DNA of 64,000 nucleotides from Polysphondylium violaceum (GCA_000277445.1 AJWJ01000056.1:1-64000), one strand, 5' to 3'. Numbered from the stretch's first letter, positions 33,409 through 43,710 are shown. The notes: generated by a model from the letters alone, not told the origin. Numbers and translations are program-made.

Positions 33409-34074
33409 ATGCTTATAAGCATAGTAAAAATTGAACTAATAATGGAAATAATTCAATCTATCCAAACCCTCTATGGCCAAGAAGAAGAGGTAGACAATCT
33501 CCAAATAGATTTTAATCCAAGAGATTTTAAATATAAAGACTATTTGAAAAATGATTTCCATGGCGATAATTATTTGATTTACCTTTATCTCCCAAGAGAC
33601 GCACAAATAACTGAGTTAGACGAAGAAGAAGATGATGATGAAGATGAGCAAGAAAATCTAAAATATCATCAGCTCCACTACAACTCCAATAATAGCCCCA
33701 ACTTTAACAAACAACTAGAAGACTATGGTGTTGGACGATTTGCCAATGCAATTAGACACAATCATGTCAATAGACTCATACGTTTGTTGAGAATCAATAA
33801 GAATAATGTTCAGCTACCAATGCGATTACTCTTTCTTCCAATCCAAAGAGGCCAAATAAGAATCCTTCGTGTCCTATTTCATCACAGATGCTTTAAGCAC
33901 ATGAGGGATAGAATAAATTTCCAAGCACTCTTGGATAACATCATACTTCAGGGAAATCCAGTCCTATTTAAAATTGTTATGTCACATTTCAGACCCACTG
34001 TTTATCGAAAATTGACCTTTAGACTTTATTGGGTTTTGATTTTTCAATCACAACTCACACCTACAACAGCCTAA
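33409..34074 (+). CDS. Family-190 member D, acidic and C-terminally short, up to 221 residues
   Basis: Two in-frame ATGs, at 33409 and 33442; the second (MEIIQSIQTLYGQEEEV) has the better context. A long acidic N-terminus (LDEEEDDDEDEQEN) leads to the family body: YGVGRFANAIRHNHVNRLIR, NVQLPMRLLFLPIQRGQIRI, LRVLFHHRCFKHMRDRI, NFQALLDNII, LFKIVMSHFRPTVYRKL. It then ends in FRLYWVLIFQSQLTPTTA, unlike any other member. The VDPYxFYxAL block and C-terminal 70 residues are missing. Member G stops at almost the same point. Either a real short subfamily or a copy that has lost its end. Confidence 0.65.
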   Translation: MLISIVKIELIMEIIQSIQTLYGQEEEVDNLQIDFNPRDFKYKDYLKNDFHGDNYLIYLYLPRDAQITELDEEEDDDEDEQENLKYHQLHYNSNNSPNFNKQLEDYGVGRFANAIRHNHVNRLIRLLRINKNNVQLPMRLLFLPIQRGQIRILRVLFHHRCFKHMRDRINFQALLDNIILQGNPVLFKIVMSHFRPTVYRKLTFRLYWVLIFQSQLTPTTA

Positions 34075-35080
34075 ATCAATCATTCCTGGCTAATTGTGAT
34101 TTTTTGATTCTCAATGACTTTTTAATTTTCTAAATTTAATAATAAAGTAATTAATTCATAATAATAATAACACAAAAGTTACATATCCCATATTTTGAAT
34201 TGTATGAATCTCCATTACACCGACTTCAGCAAATATGAGACTTTCAATTTATAAATGTAAAAATTTTTATTTTATCACTAATCATCAAAAAATAGGCCCG
34301 TTTCTATTGTATCTGTCATAAACTCATGAAAAAATCTTAATTATTTTATACAATTGTTCTCAGGAAATTGAAAAAATAGGCAAATCTGAGGGATTAATTT
34401 TTGATGGAGGAGTTTAATTTTTTTTTTACCAAAGTTTGTATATTTTATTTTCTTTATTTAGAAGTGAAAGGGGGAAAAGATGAATTGAGTATATTGTGGT
34501 AAAGTGTTAAGTGATTGTGTGTATGTTATCTGAGTAAGTGTGTGAAATTTTTTTTATCTCTCGAAAGGGGTATTTGTCATTGTGATAGTGTGAATTTGTG
34601 TGATTAAATCGGGATCTTAGTGAAAAAAAAAAAAAATACCACTATTATCTATTTAGTGGTTATTATCAGTAATGTAATCTCTATCATTTTCAAATAAATA
34701 ATAGTAGATTAGATAATTACCTCAAATAGGAAATCATTGGATGCTATTGCATTGTCAAACTCCAAGATTTCTTTTCTCACAATAATTTAATTACCCTCTC
34801 TCTGATTATTAGTGACCACTTTTTCATTATCATGATTTCACCTCACCACTTTATATATGTATATATTTGGATACTCACTTTCCTAATTTCTTCTTAGCAC
34901 ACAAACTACCCCCTATTTTACAATTGAATTATATGTATATATTTGGTTTAACCACTTCTCACTCCTACTACGTTTACATAATTCTTGACCTGGTGAAAAA
35001 ATAAAATAAAATAAAATAAAACATTAAGTGTATATTATTTCTATTTTAACCAGAGTAAATCATAGTACGAGAACAGTAAA
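34075..35080. other. Intergenic, no gene seen
   Basis: AT-rich, with T and A runs, TATATATGTATATATTTGG near 34850 and a related ATATGTATATATTTGG near 34930 (a local repeat of about 16 bp). AAAATAAAATAAAATAAAAT lies near 35000 before the gene at 35081. Nothing else recognised. Confidence 0.35.
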
Positions 35081-35548
35081 ATGGAAAACACTAGTACTAG
35101 AATTAACAATAATAGTAAAGATCCCTGTTTTATCTTTGCTGCGCCATTAACAACACCACACCTCCCCCAACAAATCCAAGGTATAAGCATAGAGTCTATA
35201 GTTTTTGCCAATTCTGGTCTCAAGAGAGTGATCATAGAAACAACATGGAAACCAAACATTGATACAGTTGCCCAACTTGCCAAAATCATCTCTCAAGGTT
35301 TTGCAAAACAATACTCTGTAGATTCAAACACTCCAGCTGAAGCCTTTCACTTTACATCAACAATCACTTTTGATGATCATGACAATATATTCGTAGTCGT
35401 AGGAGTAGAAGAGGAAGAAGATGAAAAAACACAAACAAACCAAACGCAAATCTATGAAGATGTTTTTGAGGTCCCTGAACATCATGAGTCAAATCACTTG
35501 GTCGGTGCTGATTGGAATAGTGTATTAGATGCAACAATACACCTATGA
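35081..35548 (+). CDS. Unknown protein, EVFxVP family member 1, 155 residues
   Basis: Starts MENTSTRINNNSKDPCFIFA, then QQIQGISIESIVFANSGLKR, then VAQLAKIISQGFAKQ, an acidic run (VGVEEEEDEKTQ) and IYEDVFEVPEHHESNHLVGA with a short end. The gene at 41067 matches in order: IVAEIT..IQQGQGTPIESCVF, DPAQLAEILSEV, QFEGVFGVPSYEGYEPNHLM and a final THL/IHL. A broken relative lies at 39931-40244 (DPCFIAS, IYESVFEIPEFEGYE). There is no signal peptide or membrane segment. A soluble protein of unknown function found among the family-190 genes. Confidence 0.72.
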   Translation: MENTSTRINNNSKDPCFIFAAPLTTPHLPQQIQGISIESIVFANSGLKRVIIETTWKPNIDTVAQLAKIISQGFAKQYSVDSNTPAEAFHFTSTITFDDHDNIFVVVGVEEEEDEKTQTNQTQIYEDVFEVPEHHESNHLVGADWNSVLDATIHL

Positions 35549-36105
35549 TACTTGAAGTTTATTGAAAAAAAAAAGACTCACCCTTTGAAAAGAGTCAACT
35601 GATATTAGCGATTTCATCTTTGTGTTGCTTTTTAATGCTAAAATAAATATCACTATTAGATTTTTTTTTTTTATTTTTTTTTATTTTTTTTTTTTTCGTA
35701 AATCTAAATATTAATTAAAAAGATCTATGAGGTGATCTCTTTATAATTAGCAATAATTTATCTATTAGCCAAGTACTACACATCCTCTTTACAATTTAAT
35801 AACAACTTATATACAATTTTATTTTTTATGTTCTTGGTACGGATATCATCCATAATGCAATAGATCTGATCTGCAGATAGATCTATATAGATTGCTATAT
35901 ATGTGCTGTGTTTGTGAAAAAAAGGAAGAATCTATTCATGATCATTGTGTCTGTGTCGGGTCACTATTTCAGCAAACTGCCCCCCCCCAAATTATTTTTT
36001 TTTTTAGATTTTTTTTTGATTGAGTTGGGTGGGAAAGAGAAATTGATTTCATTGTTTTGAATTTTAAATTTTTCCACAACACAAATATACAATAGAAATC
36101 AATAA
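35549..36105. other. Intergenic, no gene seen
   Basis: Long T tracts near 35660-35696 and a run of C (CTGCCCCCCCCCAAAT) near 35980. AGATCT words recur near 35860-35890. No coding frame is supported. Confidence 0.35.
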
Positions 36106-36618
36106 ATGAATAATATGGATGTTTATGAAGAAACAGGTATAGAAGGAAATGAAAAAGAGGAGGAGCATCACCAACAAAATCAATTAAACCAACAAAACCA
36201 ACAAGGCCAACAAGGCCAACAAGAGGTAGAGGAGGAGGAAGAGGAAGAAGTTGTGACATATACAACCTATTCTGAATTCAGTTTAGCCATTTCGACTTTT
36301 TTTGAACAATTGTTAGAAATCATTGTCTCCAGAATCTCTGACTTCCCCTCTATACGCGATTTAATCGAAATACTTTCAATTTTAACACCTGATGATTTTA
36401 TCAATTTTTCAAACTCGACCAAAGATGAAAACTTTTGTTTTGTTAGTTTCCTCGTTAGCAGAAATATCAAGATGGATCCCATCTTTATAGACACAATTCT
36501 TAGATTGAATTTCCATAATGTATGGATCTTTGTCGAGGATGGTATAGTAGAGTATGACGTTCCTATTGAATTTAAATCTTATGGTGACAAATTATTGCAG
36601 TATCTCAGAAAATACTGA
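36106..36618 (+). CDS. Unknown acidic Gln-rich protein, 170 residues
   Basis: Starts MNNMDVYEETGIEGNEKEEE, followed by a His/Gln/Asn run (HHQQNQLNQQNQQGQQGQQ) and a Glu run. The C-terminal 110 residues look folded: FSLAISTFFEQLLEIIV, FPSIRDLIEILSILTPDDF, CFVSFLVSRNIKMDPIFI, DTILRLNFHNVWIFVEDGIV, DKLLQYLRKY. This pattern of amphipathic helices shows no known domain. No paralogue was found in the window. Its place among two expanded families suggests it belongs to the same lineage-specific region. The function is unknown. Confidence 0.65.
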   Translation: MNNMDVYEETGIEGNEKEEEHHQQNQLNQQNQQGQQGQQEVEEEEEEEVVTYTTYSEFSLAISTFFEQLLEIIVSRISDFPSIRDLIEILSILTPDDFINFSNSTKDENFCFVSFLVSRNIKMDPIFIDTILRLNFHNVWIFVEDGIVEYDVPIEFKSYGDKLLQYLRKY

Positions 36619-37537
36619 CTCGCGGCCAAACCCTTAAACTCTGAAAGCTTTCTAAAATTCTTTACCAACATGTACTTTAACCTTGATCAATCAAATAATA
36701 AATAGCCTATCTCATTGTAAATTTCATACATTCTTAAAAATTTGTTTTCATTAGATTGTTTTTTATGATCACCTGTGTGTGTAAAACAACTTGGGAATAT
36801 GGAATATCCGAAATCATTTTCGGTAAAAACTTTTTTTCATTTCGCGAATGGATGAGTTTTTTTTCAAAAAATATCTTTTTTTTTTTATTTTTATTTTTTT
36901 TTTTGCCTTTTTTTGTAAATTTTTACAAAGGGTGATGTTCAAGAAAAAGATAATGAATATCTAGCCTTTTGATTTGAATTGACTGAATTGATCTATAGAT
37001 ATATCTCAGTGATTCTTGAATTTGTTTTCACATCACGATTAAAATTATGTGGTTGACAACATCACCTACACATTGGTGAGAAATGATTTACTAAAAGGGT
37101 GAAGTAAAGAATATATTCAGAATCATTGTGTGTGTGCGTGTTGAATGTGAATGTGTGATTGAAAAATCCCACATAGTATATTTATTTATCAATCACTACC
37201 ACCCCACCATTGGTGTTTATTGGATGGGAATATAGAAATTGATATACAAAAAAACATACACCTTTCATCATATCTTTTTTTATCCCACCCATCCCCATCC
37301 ACTTATTATGTGTAATATATTGGTAAATAAAAACAAATAATACATAGCAATGTTAATTAGCTGATAAATTAATTCCCACACATATTATTGTTCTCCTTTT
37401 GCACTCTTTACCCCATTCACCACAATTTCATAAATAATTTATTTTTTTATAAAGATAAATCTTGTCATTGAGTGTAACTATAACTATTACACTAGGCTAT
37501 ATGAATAAAGTTTATAAATTATACCACAACATTAACA
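36619..37537. promoter_or_regulatory. Upstream region of family-190 member E
   Basis: Contains the module at 37058-37150 and a nearer block (ACCCCATTCACCACAATTTC near 37411, then ATAAAGATAAATCTTGTCAT near 37451) shared with the promoter of member C. The spacing of both blocks to the ATG is conserved. No gene was seen. Confidence 0.5.
37058..37150. repeat. Upstream module copy 3
   Basis: AACATCACCTACACATTGGT then GAGAAATGATTTACTAAAAG then GGTGAAGTAAAGAATATA and GTGTGTGTGCGTG. It starts 480 bp before the ATG at 37538 and matches 31645-31740 with few differences. Confidence 0.7.
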
Positions 37538-38113
37538 ATGTCACAAGAACAAGTCTTACTTTTAACTCAAATAATTCAAAATAATGATATTCATTCTCTT
37601 GGATCATTCTTTAATTCAAACAAAAAAGGTCAGTTGCCAATCAGTTTAATCACTCCTCTCGTTCAGAATGGAAATATTGAAATGCTTAAAATATTCTTTG
37701 CCAATCGAGATTTCCGATACATGATTGATGAAATTGATTTTCCAGCATTGGTTGATAGCATATTAGATCAATATAATAAACAACTCTTTGAAGTTGTCAT
37801 GAAGCATTTTAGACCCCATTTGTATAGGTATTTGGAATCATCCCGTCCTAATGTCGATCCATATATATTTTATTTGGCATTGAAAACCAGATACTCGACC
37901 TCTATCAAAATGAGTCTTAGAAGAATGGGTCTTTCAGATTTGTATAAGCAAAGATCTCTTTTAAAATACAAAAAAGTAGTATCATTTGTCAACACTCATT
38001 TTGATATCAAAAAGGAAGACATCCGATTAGTTACCAAAGATGATGATTTCTATATCATTATTTTTAAAAACTGGACTGTGGTTAGATTTTCAATACAGGA
38101 TGGAAATCTATAA
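37538..38113 (+). CDS. Family-190 member E, 191 residues
   Basis: Same length as member C and nearly identical: MSQEQVLLLTQIIQNND, GQLPISLITPLVQNGNIEML, KIFFANRDFRYMIDEIDFP, ALVDSILDQYNKQLFEVVM, KHFRPHLYRYLESSRP, VDPYIFYLALKTRY, FYIIIFKNWTVVRFSI. Most differences from C are conservative (IGS to IHS, RSFRCM to RDFRYM), which suggests the protein is being preserved. It is single-exon, with the same promoter blocks as C. The function is unknown; an ankyrin-like helical fold is possible. Confidence 0.82.
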   Translation: MSQEQVLLLTQIIQNNDIHSLGSFFNSNKKGQLPISLITPLVQNGNIEMLKIFFANRDFRYMIDEIDFPALVDSILDQYNKQLFEVVMKHFRPHLYRYLESSRPNVDPYIFYLALKTRYSTSIKMSLRRMGLSDLYKQRSLLKYKKVVSFVNTHFDIKKEDIRLVTKDDDFYIIIFKNWTVVRFSIQDGNL

Positions 38114-38766
38114 ACGTTCCCATCTAAATCATCAATCCATAAATCAAAAATAAACTTTATGAAAGTGGTTTTGTAAATTATAATAATAATTTACATCACA
38201 AAAAAAAGTTCTCTAATTATTCAATCAATATAATTATAAATTCATTTCTCTGAATTTTTTAAATATTAAATTGAAGAGCATAGAGTAGAAATTGATGTTG
38301 AGTGTGGTGATGGTTTATAGTGATTGTAATATTAATATTAATTAAGATTGTTGTTAGGACAGATCGACTTTAATAAGTAGACATTTACCTTCCTTAGAAA
38401 TATTTGCAAATGTTTACGTGATTTTGAATATTAATTATCATATCATAGTAAAATGTTGATTTGCTCAACCCTTAGGCCAAAAAAAAATATGGCATTAAAG
38501 AAAGTGTTTGGAAATGAATAAAAAGAATGATTTTATTGTTTTCTTATCAGAGGGGCCCATTGTGGATGAACTTTAGTCTATTTATTTATATAAAAACACT
38601 TGATTAGCAGTTTGAAATTAATATTAATAACATTGATATTGGGGCTATGTTTTTATAATTACTGACTTTTATTTATAAAAGTCATAATTAACAGCCAATT
38701 TCGATTCCTGTTTTGTTGGAAGTTGATTTAGTAAATACTCGATATTATAAATATTTTTAAATTACC
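38114..38766. other. Intergenic, no gene seen
   Basis: AT-rich DNA. ACTTTTATTTATAAAAGT near 38667 is a short perfect inverted repeat. No coding frame is supported. Confidence 0.35.
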
Positions 38767-38931
38767 TCACATATAGTTTATACGTTTCCTTGCTTGGAAA
38801 TTATTGTCAATTGTTTCTAGTTTTCTTTTTCGCATTTCAACAAGACATTGTTTTTCAAATTCAACAATTTGATTAATATTACCTTTGATACAATTGTTTC
38901 TCCATACAGAGAAAAAATTAGATTGATCCAT
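38767..38931 (-). CDS. Short unknown protein or fragment, 54 residues
   Basis: A minus-strand frame starts MDQSNFFSVWRNNCIKGNIN, continues QIVEFEKQCLVEMRKRKLE and ends RKRINYM and TGA. The opening FFSVWRNNCIKGNI resembles the start of large dictyostelid repeat proteins (ankyrin/FNIP-like families beginning with an FxxVxRN word), but nothing follows it here. It could be a short gene, the first exon of a longer one, or a leftover 5' end. The upstream block near 39110-39235 is shared with the promoter of member A. Confidence 0.4.
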   Translation of the reverse strand: MDQSNFFSVWRNNCIKGNINQIVEFEKQCLVEMRKRKLETIDNNFQARKRINYM

Positions 38932-39930
38932 ACTTAAAGAAATGCAGAGCCAGAGAGAATTAGAAAATTATTTGTATGCTGGTCAATTTGAGTTAACAGA
39001 TTAGCCTATTTTAATATCTCTATAGAGTTGTGTATAAATTGTTGTGATGTGAGTAAAAAATAATGAACCCAAAAACAAAAGAAAGATATGTGGTTGTGTG
39101 TTTAAAAGATAAATGATATGGGGTTGTGTGAATTTAAAATTTTCAATTTTTTATTATTAAAATCGAATTGGAGGGTTTTACTCTATTTTCTTTCTTAACC
39201 ACTCAACTATTCTCTACTTTTACATAAAAAGTTTGAGATTTAGTATCATTATCTTATTTTGTTTTATTTTAATTTAATCCAATAAGTTGCAGTGATAATA
39301 TTATCTACAATGACAGTCTTATTTGCATGGGCTCATCACAAAAAAATCTTATGTTAAGCACATTTAGATTTTTTATTTAGATCACATCTCTCGATGAAGA
39401 AAAGAAGGTTTTTTTTAGTGGTATAGATTGTAACTACATCAACCCAAGACACTTCTAAAAATCTACATTTGCAAATAAAAAAAAAGAAAATCAATTAAAT
39501 AAAAACGACAATTACATGTAATTTGTCCATTTGTTGATCAGTGATATAACTCACTGATTCTGATTACTCCACCAATGAAAAATCTGTAACAACACTACCA
39601 ATCAACCACTATTTATTCGTCATTTATTTATATTGTAATGTTTTTCTACAACATATTTGTGCATATGATTTTAAACGAGAATAGATAACAATTACCAAAC
39701 CTCTGTGAGAAATTACTAATCAGATCAGATTTAAATTATTTACAGAATCACTCACCTACAATATATCTCTAGTTTCAGCTTTATCATCCTGATTTTTCGA
39801 CCTATAAAATAAAAAATTTGGGTTGGTATGATGGGTGTCATTATGCAAATGTGATAATTAACTGATTTATTTTTAGGTTTAATATGGTCAAAGGGGGCTG
39901 AGTTTTTTTTTTTTTTTATCACATCAACTA
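38932..39930. promoter_or_regulatory. Intergenic with shared blocks and an inverted repeat
   Basis: 39110-39235 resembles 25705-25870. ATCAGTGA-TATAAC-TCACTGAT at 39537-39558 is a perfect 8-bp inverted repeat, and TCACTGATTCT recurs at 41880 and 53742. A T run lies near 39904-39917. No gene was seen. Confidence 0.4.
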
Positions 39931-40244
39931 TCAAGAAAAATAAAATAACATTATATCTTCATATCCTTCAAATTCAGGAATCTCAAACACACTTTCATAG
40001 ATTTGAACTCCTTGTGTTTCCATTGTTAGTATTTGTCTATCTTCATCATCTTCATTATCTTTTTCTACTAATCTTTCTCCATATATTGTTTGACCAGTTC
40101 CCTCTGGATCATTTTAGTGACATTTTCATTGTCAATAAAAACCATTGGCTTGATTGTTCTACCATCTTGATTTTGATGAGTTATTATTGTTATCTCTGAT
40201 GATGCAATGAAACAGGGATCATTAAAATTTCTTGTGTGGTCCAT
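39931..40244 (-). pseudogene. Broken member of the EVFxVP family
   Basis: The minus-strand start MDHTRNFNDPCFIASSEITI at 40244 parallels DPCFIFA in the gene at 35081 and SIIVAEITS in that at 41067. The 5' frame (to MIQRELVKQYMEKD) stops near 40066. The 3' half reads in another frame: ERLVEKDNEDDEDRQIL, GVQIYESVFEIPEFEGYE, then a premature short end without the NHL..HL tail. A single shift near 40110-40120 would explain the frame change, and the last 15 or so residues are lost. It is a host gene copy, apparently recently inactivated, unless the shift is a sequencing error. Confidence 0.65.
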
Positions 40245-41066
40245 ATCTATTATTATTAATAACTATTAATACTATTATTAATTATTATTAATTATTATTA
40301 TTTTATTATTATTTATATCTATTACTATTAGTTTTATAGACATTGGTGAATTATCACTATTACCTGTGTGTTTTTTTTTTTTTTTTTATAAAATTTGTGA
40401 AGGTGGGAGATGGTACCAAAATAAACAGATGAAATCAATAGTGGTTAGAGTGGTAAAAATTCCCTCTCTCCTGATTACGAACATACTCATTCCTGAGCTC
40501 TCTCACCACTATAAAATTTTGTTTAAATAGCAAACAATTTCGAAACAGTAAATCCTTTTGCTTCATTCCCCACACTCTAAATATATTATTTCAACTCAAT
40601 ATACTGTCAAAATTATGGAGAGTGCCTGAGATAAAATAAATTAAAAAAGATGTGGTGTGGTGGTAACCACAACACACACAAATCAATTTTTTTAAAATAG
40701 TGTGGGTGTTTGTTTTGGCCCAAAACTATTTTTAAGATAAATTACCTTTTTTTCTTTAAATCAAACTCTAACCCTATCTATCTCCTACAATCAAAGACCA
40801 GACCCGTGAGTGGGAATCAGAGCTAGGGCACTAGTGTATAGATAAACAGATTTTATAAAATCATCTTTTACTCTACGGGGAGCAAAAGGTTACTTTGAAA
40901 TAATTATATATATATGTTGATAATCAAAAAAATCTAAAAAAAAATATTTCCTAAAAATATGAGATGTCATATTTATTAATAGATGAATGAAATGAATTAA
41001 GCCCCAAACTTAAAATTCATTCTATAATATGGCTATGTACAAAGGGTTATTTTTCAACATTGAACT
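40245..41066. other. Intergenic, no gene seen
   Basis: (TTATTA)n runs near 40250-40310, T runs near 40372-40387, GATGTGGTGTGGTGGTAACC near 40650, and a region of higher GC near 40790-40835 (ACCCGTGAGTGGGAATCAGA) with no recognised content. Confidence 0.35.
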
Positions 41067-41474
41067 TTAAAGATGTGTTGTTGTATGAGGTAATACAGGA
41101 ATCCAACCTATATTACCCATCAAGTGATTTGGTTCATATCCTTCATATGAAGGAACCCCAAACACACCTTCGAATTGCATTTTCATTGGTGTATTTCCAT
41201 CATCATCTTCTTGTTCTCCATCTACTTGACCATCAAAAGTATGTGCTGGTGGTGCAACTTCAGAGAGGATTTCAGCGAGTTGGGCCGGATCAAAGTTTTG
41301 TTGATCGAATCTCTTGACATCAGCATGATTAGAGACTGTTATATTAAAAACACATGATTCTATTGGTGTGCCTTGGCCTTGTTGTATTTCTGATGGTTGT
41401 GTTGATGTTATCTCAGCAACGATGATTGAATGATCTTTGTTACCATTAATTTTATTATTACTACTGTTATCCAT
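41067..41474 (-). CDS. Unknown protein, EVFxVP family member 2, 135 residues
   Basis: The ATG at 41474 (MDNSSNNKINGNKDHSIIVA) is chosen by match to the paralogue at 35081. Middle: IQQGQGTPIESCVFNITVSN, then NFDPAQLAEILSEVAPPA, an acidic GEQEDDDGN and QFEGVFGVPSYEGYEPNHLM, ending PHTTTHL. It shares the IESxVF, xxQLAxI and VFxVPxxxxxxNHLxG motifs with the protein at 35081 in the same order. No known domain, signal or membrane segment. Cytosolic by default. The function is unknown. Confidence 0.72.
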   Translation of the reverse strand: MDNSSNNKINGNKDHSIIVAEITSTQPSEIQQGQGTPIESCVFNITVSNHADVKRFDQQNFDPAQLAEILSEVAPPAHTFDGQVDGEQEDDDGNTPMKMQFEGVFGVPSYEGYEPNHLMGNIGWIPVLPHTTTHL

Positions 41475-42110
41475 CGTGATTATGATTAATAGTATTATTA
41501 CTCTAATAGATGGCAAAAAATTTACATATAATATCGATATAATATATTGTGTGTGATTTTATTTTTTTTTTTTTTTTTTCTATATATGGAGAAATATTTA
41601 TTTGTAGGGAATGTATAGTGAGTGAATGAGGGTGGGAGTTGATATGAATTCATTTTGTAAGCTAGTGAGTGGTAACAAGTAATGTGGTGAGTGTGGGTAT
41701 TAATGACAGAGAGGGTACTAAAACATTATTAATCCTATTTCTTTTTCAATTCATCACAAAGTTTATATTCAGTGCTACCATGTGTGTGTGTGTTGATATG
41801 TAAACACCTCCCACAATCATTTCTTGTTTGGGAATTAATACATCTACTTTTTACGATGATCATAGATACAGTATATTATTCACTGATTCTCATTACAAAA
41901 TTAAACAAAATCGCTCACCTACTTTTTTTTTAATTTTTTTTTTTTTTATTGAATTCTTTTATAAAAAATACTTTAGTTTAGCCATAAGGAAACTTAATTG
42001 AAAAAAGGTAATGAGGAGTTGATATTAATTGATTAATATTTATGAAAGAAACTTGTCCATGTTTTCTGAGTTTGAATTTGAATTTATATTTTTATCACAA
42101 TTTATAAAGC
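41475..42110. promoter_or_regulatory. Intergenic, T-rich, with the TCACTGATTCT element
   Basis: GTATATTATTCACTGATTCT near 41871 matches the element near 53733 and 39543. A TGTGTGTGTGTTGATATG tract lies near 41783, and T runs near 41925-41946. No gene was seen. Confidence 0.4.
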
Positions 42111-42689
42111 TTAAAATTCCATTGCATTAATTTTATCAATATTCCAGTCTTTTAAAATGAGTATAAAAGAACCACGATCCTCGATAAGTAATCGGATATC
42201 TTCTTTTTCTATGCCCATATGTACTTCAACGCCAGTGATTACTTTTGAATAATTACCTAGGCTATTCATATCAAATGATTGACCCAAACCCATGTTTCCA
42301 AAACATTGTTGTGGATAAGAGAATTGGTTTTGTTTTAAAGACAGAAAAAATAAGTATGGTTGGACAGTAGGAGCATTTTGTACGATAAATTCATAGAGAG
42401 GTGGATTGAAATGTTCCATAACCATGTTGAAGAGAGCTGGATCCCTTTGTTTTAAAATCTTGTTTACTAAAAATGGAAAATTAACCTTTTTCACCATATC
42501 AGCAAAGTTTTGATTTCTAAAGAATACTTCAAGTAACTCTTTATCTCCTTTTAGAATTGGCTGGACTAAACAGTAGATTGGCAATCGAGCATGTGGATAT
42601 GTGTTGTAAAGGAGTTGAAGGGTATCTGGATCAACATCTTCACTGAGTTGGACATAGTTTAGGATTTGATCTACATATACATCAGACAT
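42111..42689 (-). CDS. Family-190 member F, 192 residues
   Basis: A single exon starting MSDVYVDQILNYVQLSED. Body: TLQLLYNTYPHARLPIYCL, VQPILKGDKELLEVFFRNQ, NFADMVKKVNFPFLVNKIL, LFNMVMEHFNPPLYEFIV, TVQPYLFFLSLKQ. The end is DRGSFILILKDWNIDKINAM, matching the C-terminal beta-like word of C and E (FYIIIFKNW). It lacks the acidic extension. It is full-length relative to C and E but clearly diverged. The function is unknown. It is the only full-length member on the minus strand apart from A. Confidence 0.78.
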   Translation of the reverse strand: MSDVYVDQILNYVQLSEDVDPDTLQLLYNTYPHARLPIYCLVQPILKGDKELLEVFFRNQNFADMVKKVNFPFLVNKILKQRDPALFNMVMEHFNPPLYEFIVQNAPTVQPYLFFLSLKQNQFSYPQQCFGNMGLGQSFDMNSLGNYSKVITGVEVHMGIEKEDIRLLIEDRGSFILILKDWNIDKINAMEF

Positions 42690-43426
42690 GTTTGCTTTTT
42701 ATTATTATTTTTATTATTATTAAATTATTACTTATTTCTTATTTATTGTTGATGTATATATATATAAAATGAATCATCTATTCAATCTGAGAGACACACA
42801 ATGTCACAAGAGTACTCTAATTAATGAAATTAAAAATAATTTTATTATTTTATCAGTGTGGGAATAGATGAGAGTGTGTATGTAATGAAAGGATAATGAT
42901 GTGATTGGGTGCGAGTTTATCAGTTTTCTATATTTAAAACATCAACACAAAAAGGGGTTACAATAGAAATTCACTCAGATATGATCGATTTCCTCTCTTT
43001 CATCTAGAAGTAAGAGTTTTAAACTAAAAAGGTAAGTGTTTATTATACTAATTTCAAATATTTGCATAGATTGTGGATACAAAAAAAAAAAAAAAAAAAA
43101 AAAACGAAAAAAAATAATTGGGGAGGGGTTCAGATACACACTCAACCACAAAATTCACACAATGATTACTATTTTTGTCAAAACACCCCATCACTGCAAA
43201 TTTAATTTATGAAAAAAAACAATAAAAAAATTTAGAAAAAAAGGAGCCACCCCCAATCATTTTTCACCACTTTCTATCAGTTGCCATTTACTATCAACCA
43301 GTTAATATTACTTTTATATATTTATAGATCTATTTGGTAATTATGATTGTTTCGTTTTGATGGATATGAAAGTTCAAAGTTGCTAATATTTGTATTTTTT
43401 TCATTTAGAGTAAAAAAACAATTATT
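42690..43426. promoter_or_regulatory. Intergenic with ATT repeats and A run
   Basis: TTATTATT runs and TATATATATAAA sit just above the start of member F. A long A run lies near 43081-43104. GGGGAGGGGTTCAG and CTCAACCACAAAATTCACAC near 43122-43160 resemble C-rich promoter words nearby. No supported gene. Confidence 0.4.
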
Positions 43427-43537
43427 ATGGCGCTTTCACCAGAAAAGAGAAAAAAAAAATTAAAAAAATTGATATTGGCCGCTCCTCCGCCAGTTAAAAA
43501 TATAATATTTTGGGAAAGGAGCCAAAAGGAGCTATAG
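43427..43537 (+). CDS. Possible tiny basic protein, 36 residues
   Basis: The frame starts MALSPEKRKKKLKKLILAAP, continues PPVKNIIFWERSQKEL and ends in TAG. The ATG context (CAATTATTATGG) and the preceding TTTCATTTAG (possible acceptor) fit either a tiny gene or a second exon. It is very basic at the start. GC is higher than in the flanks. No relative recognised. It could be a fragment. Confidence 0.3.
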   Translation: MALSPEKRKKKLKKLILAAPPPVKNIIFWERSQKEL

Positions 43538-43710
43538 GGTTAAAAGGTTTCTGAATAATAAAACTAAATCCATTAAATATCAATTTCTTAAGCAGTACTA
43601 TTGATAAAAATTGTAAATTAAAAATAAATTTATAAAAAAAAAATCGATGTTCAGAGTGAACAACCAAAAGTATAATGACAATTCTTTTTTATCTTTTAAT
43701 ACAATCTTTT

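Noticed and set aside
40014-40199. Plus-strand Leu/His-rich frame
   Set aside because: It is antisense to the broken EVFxVP-family copy.
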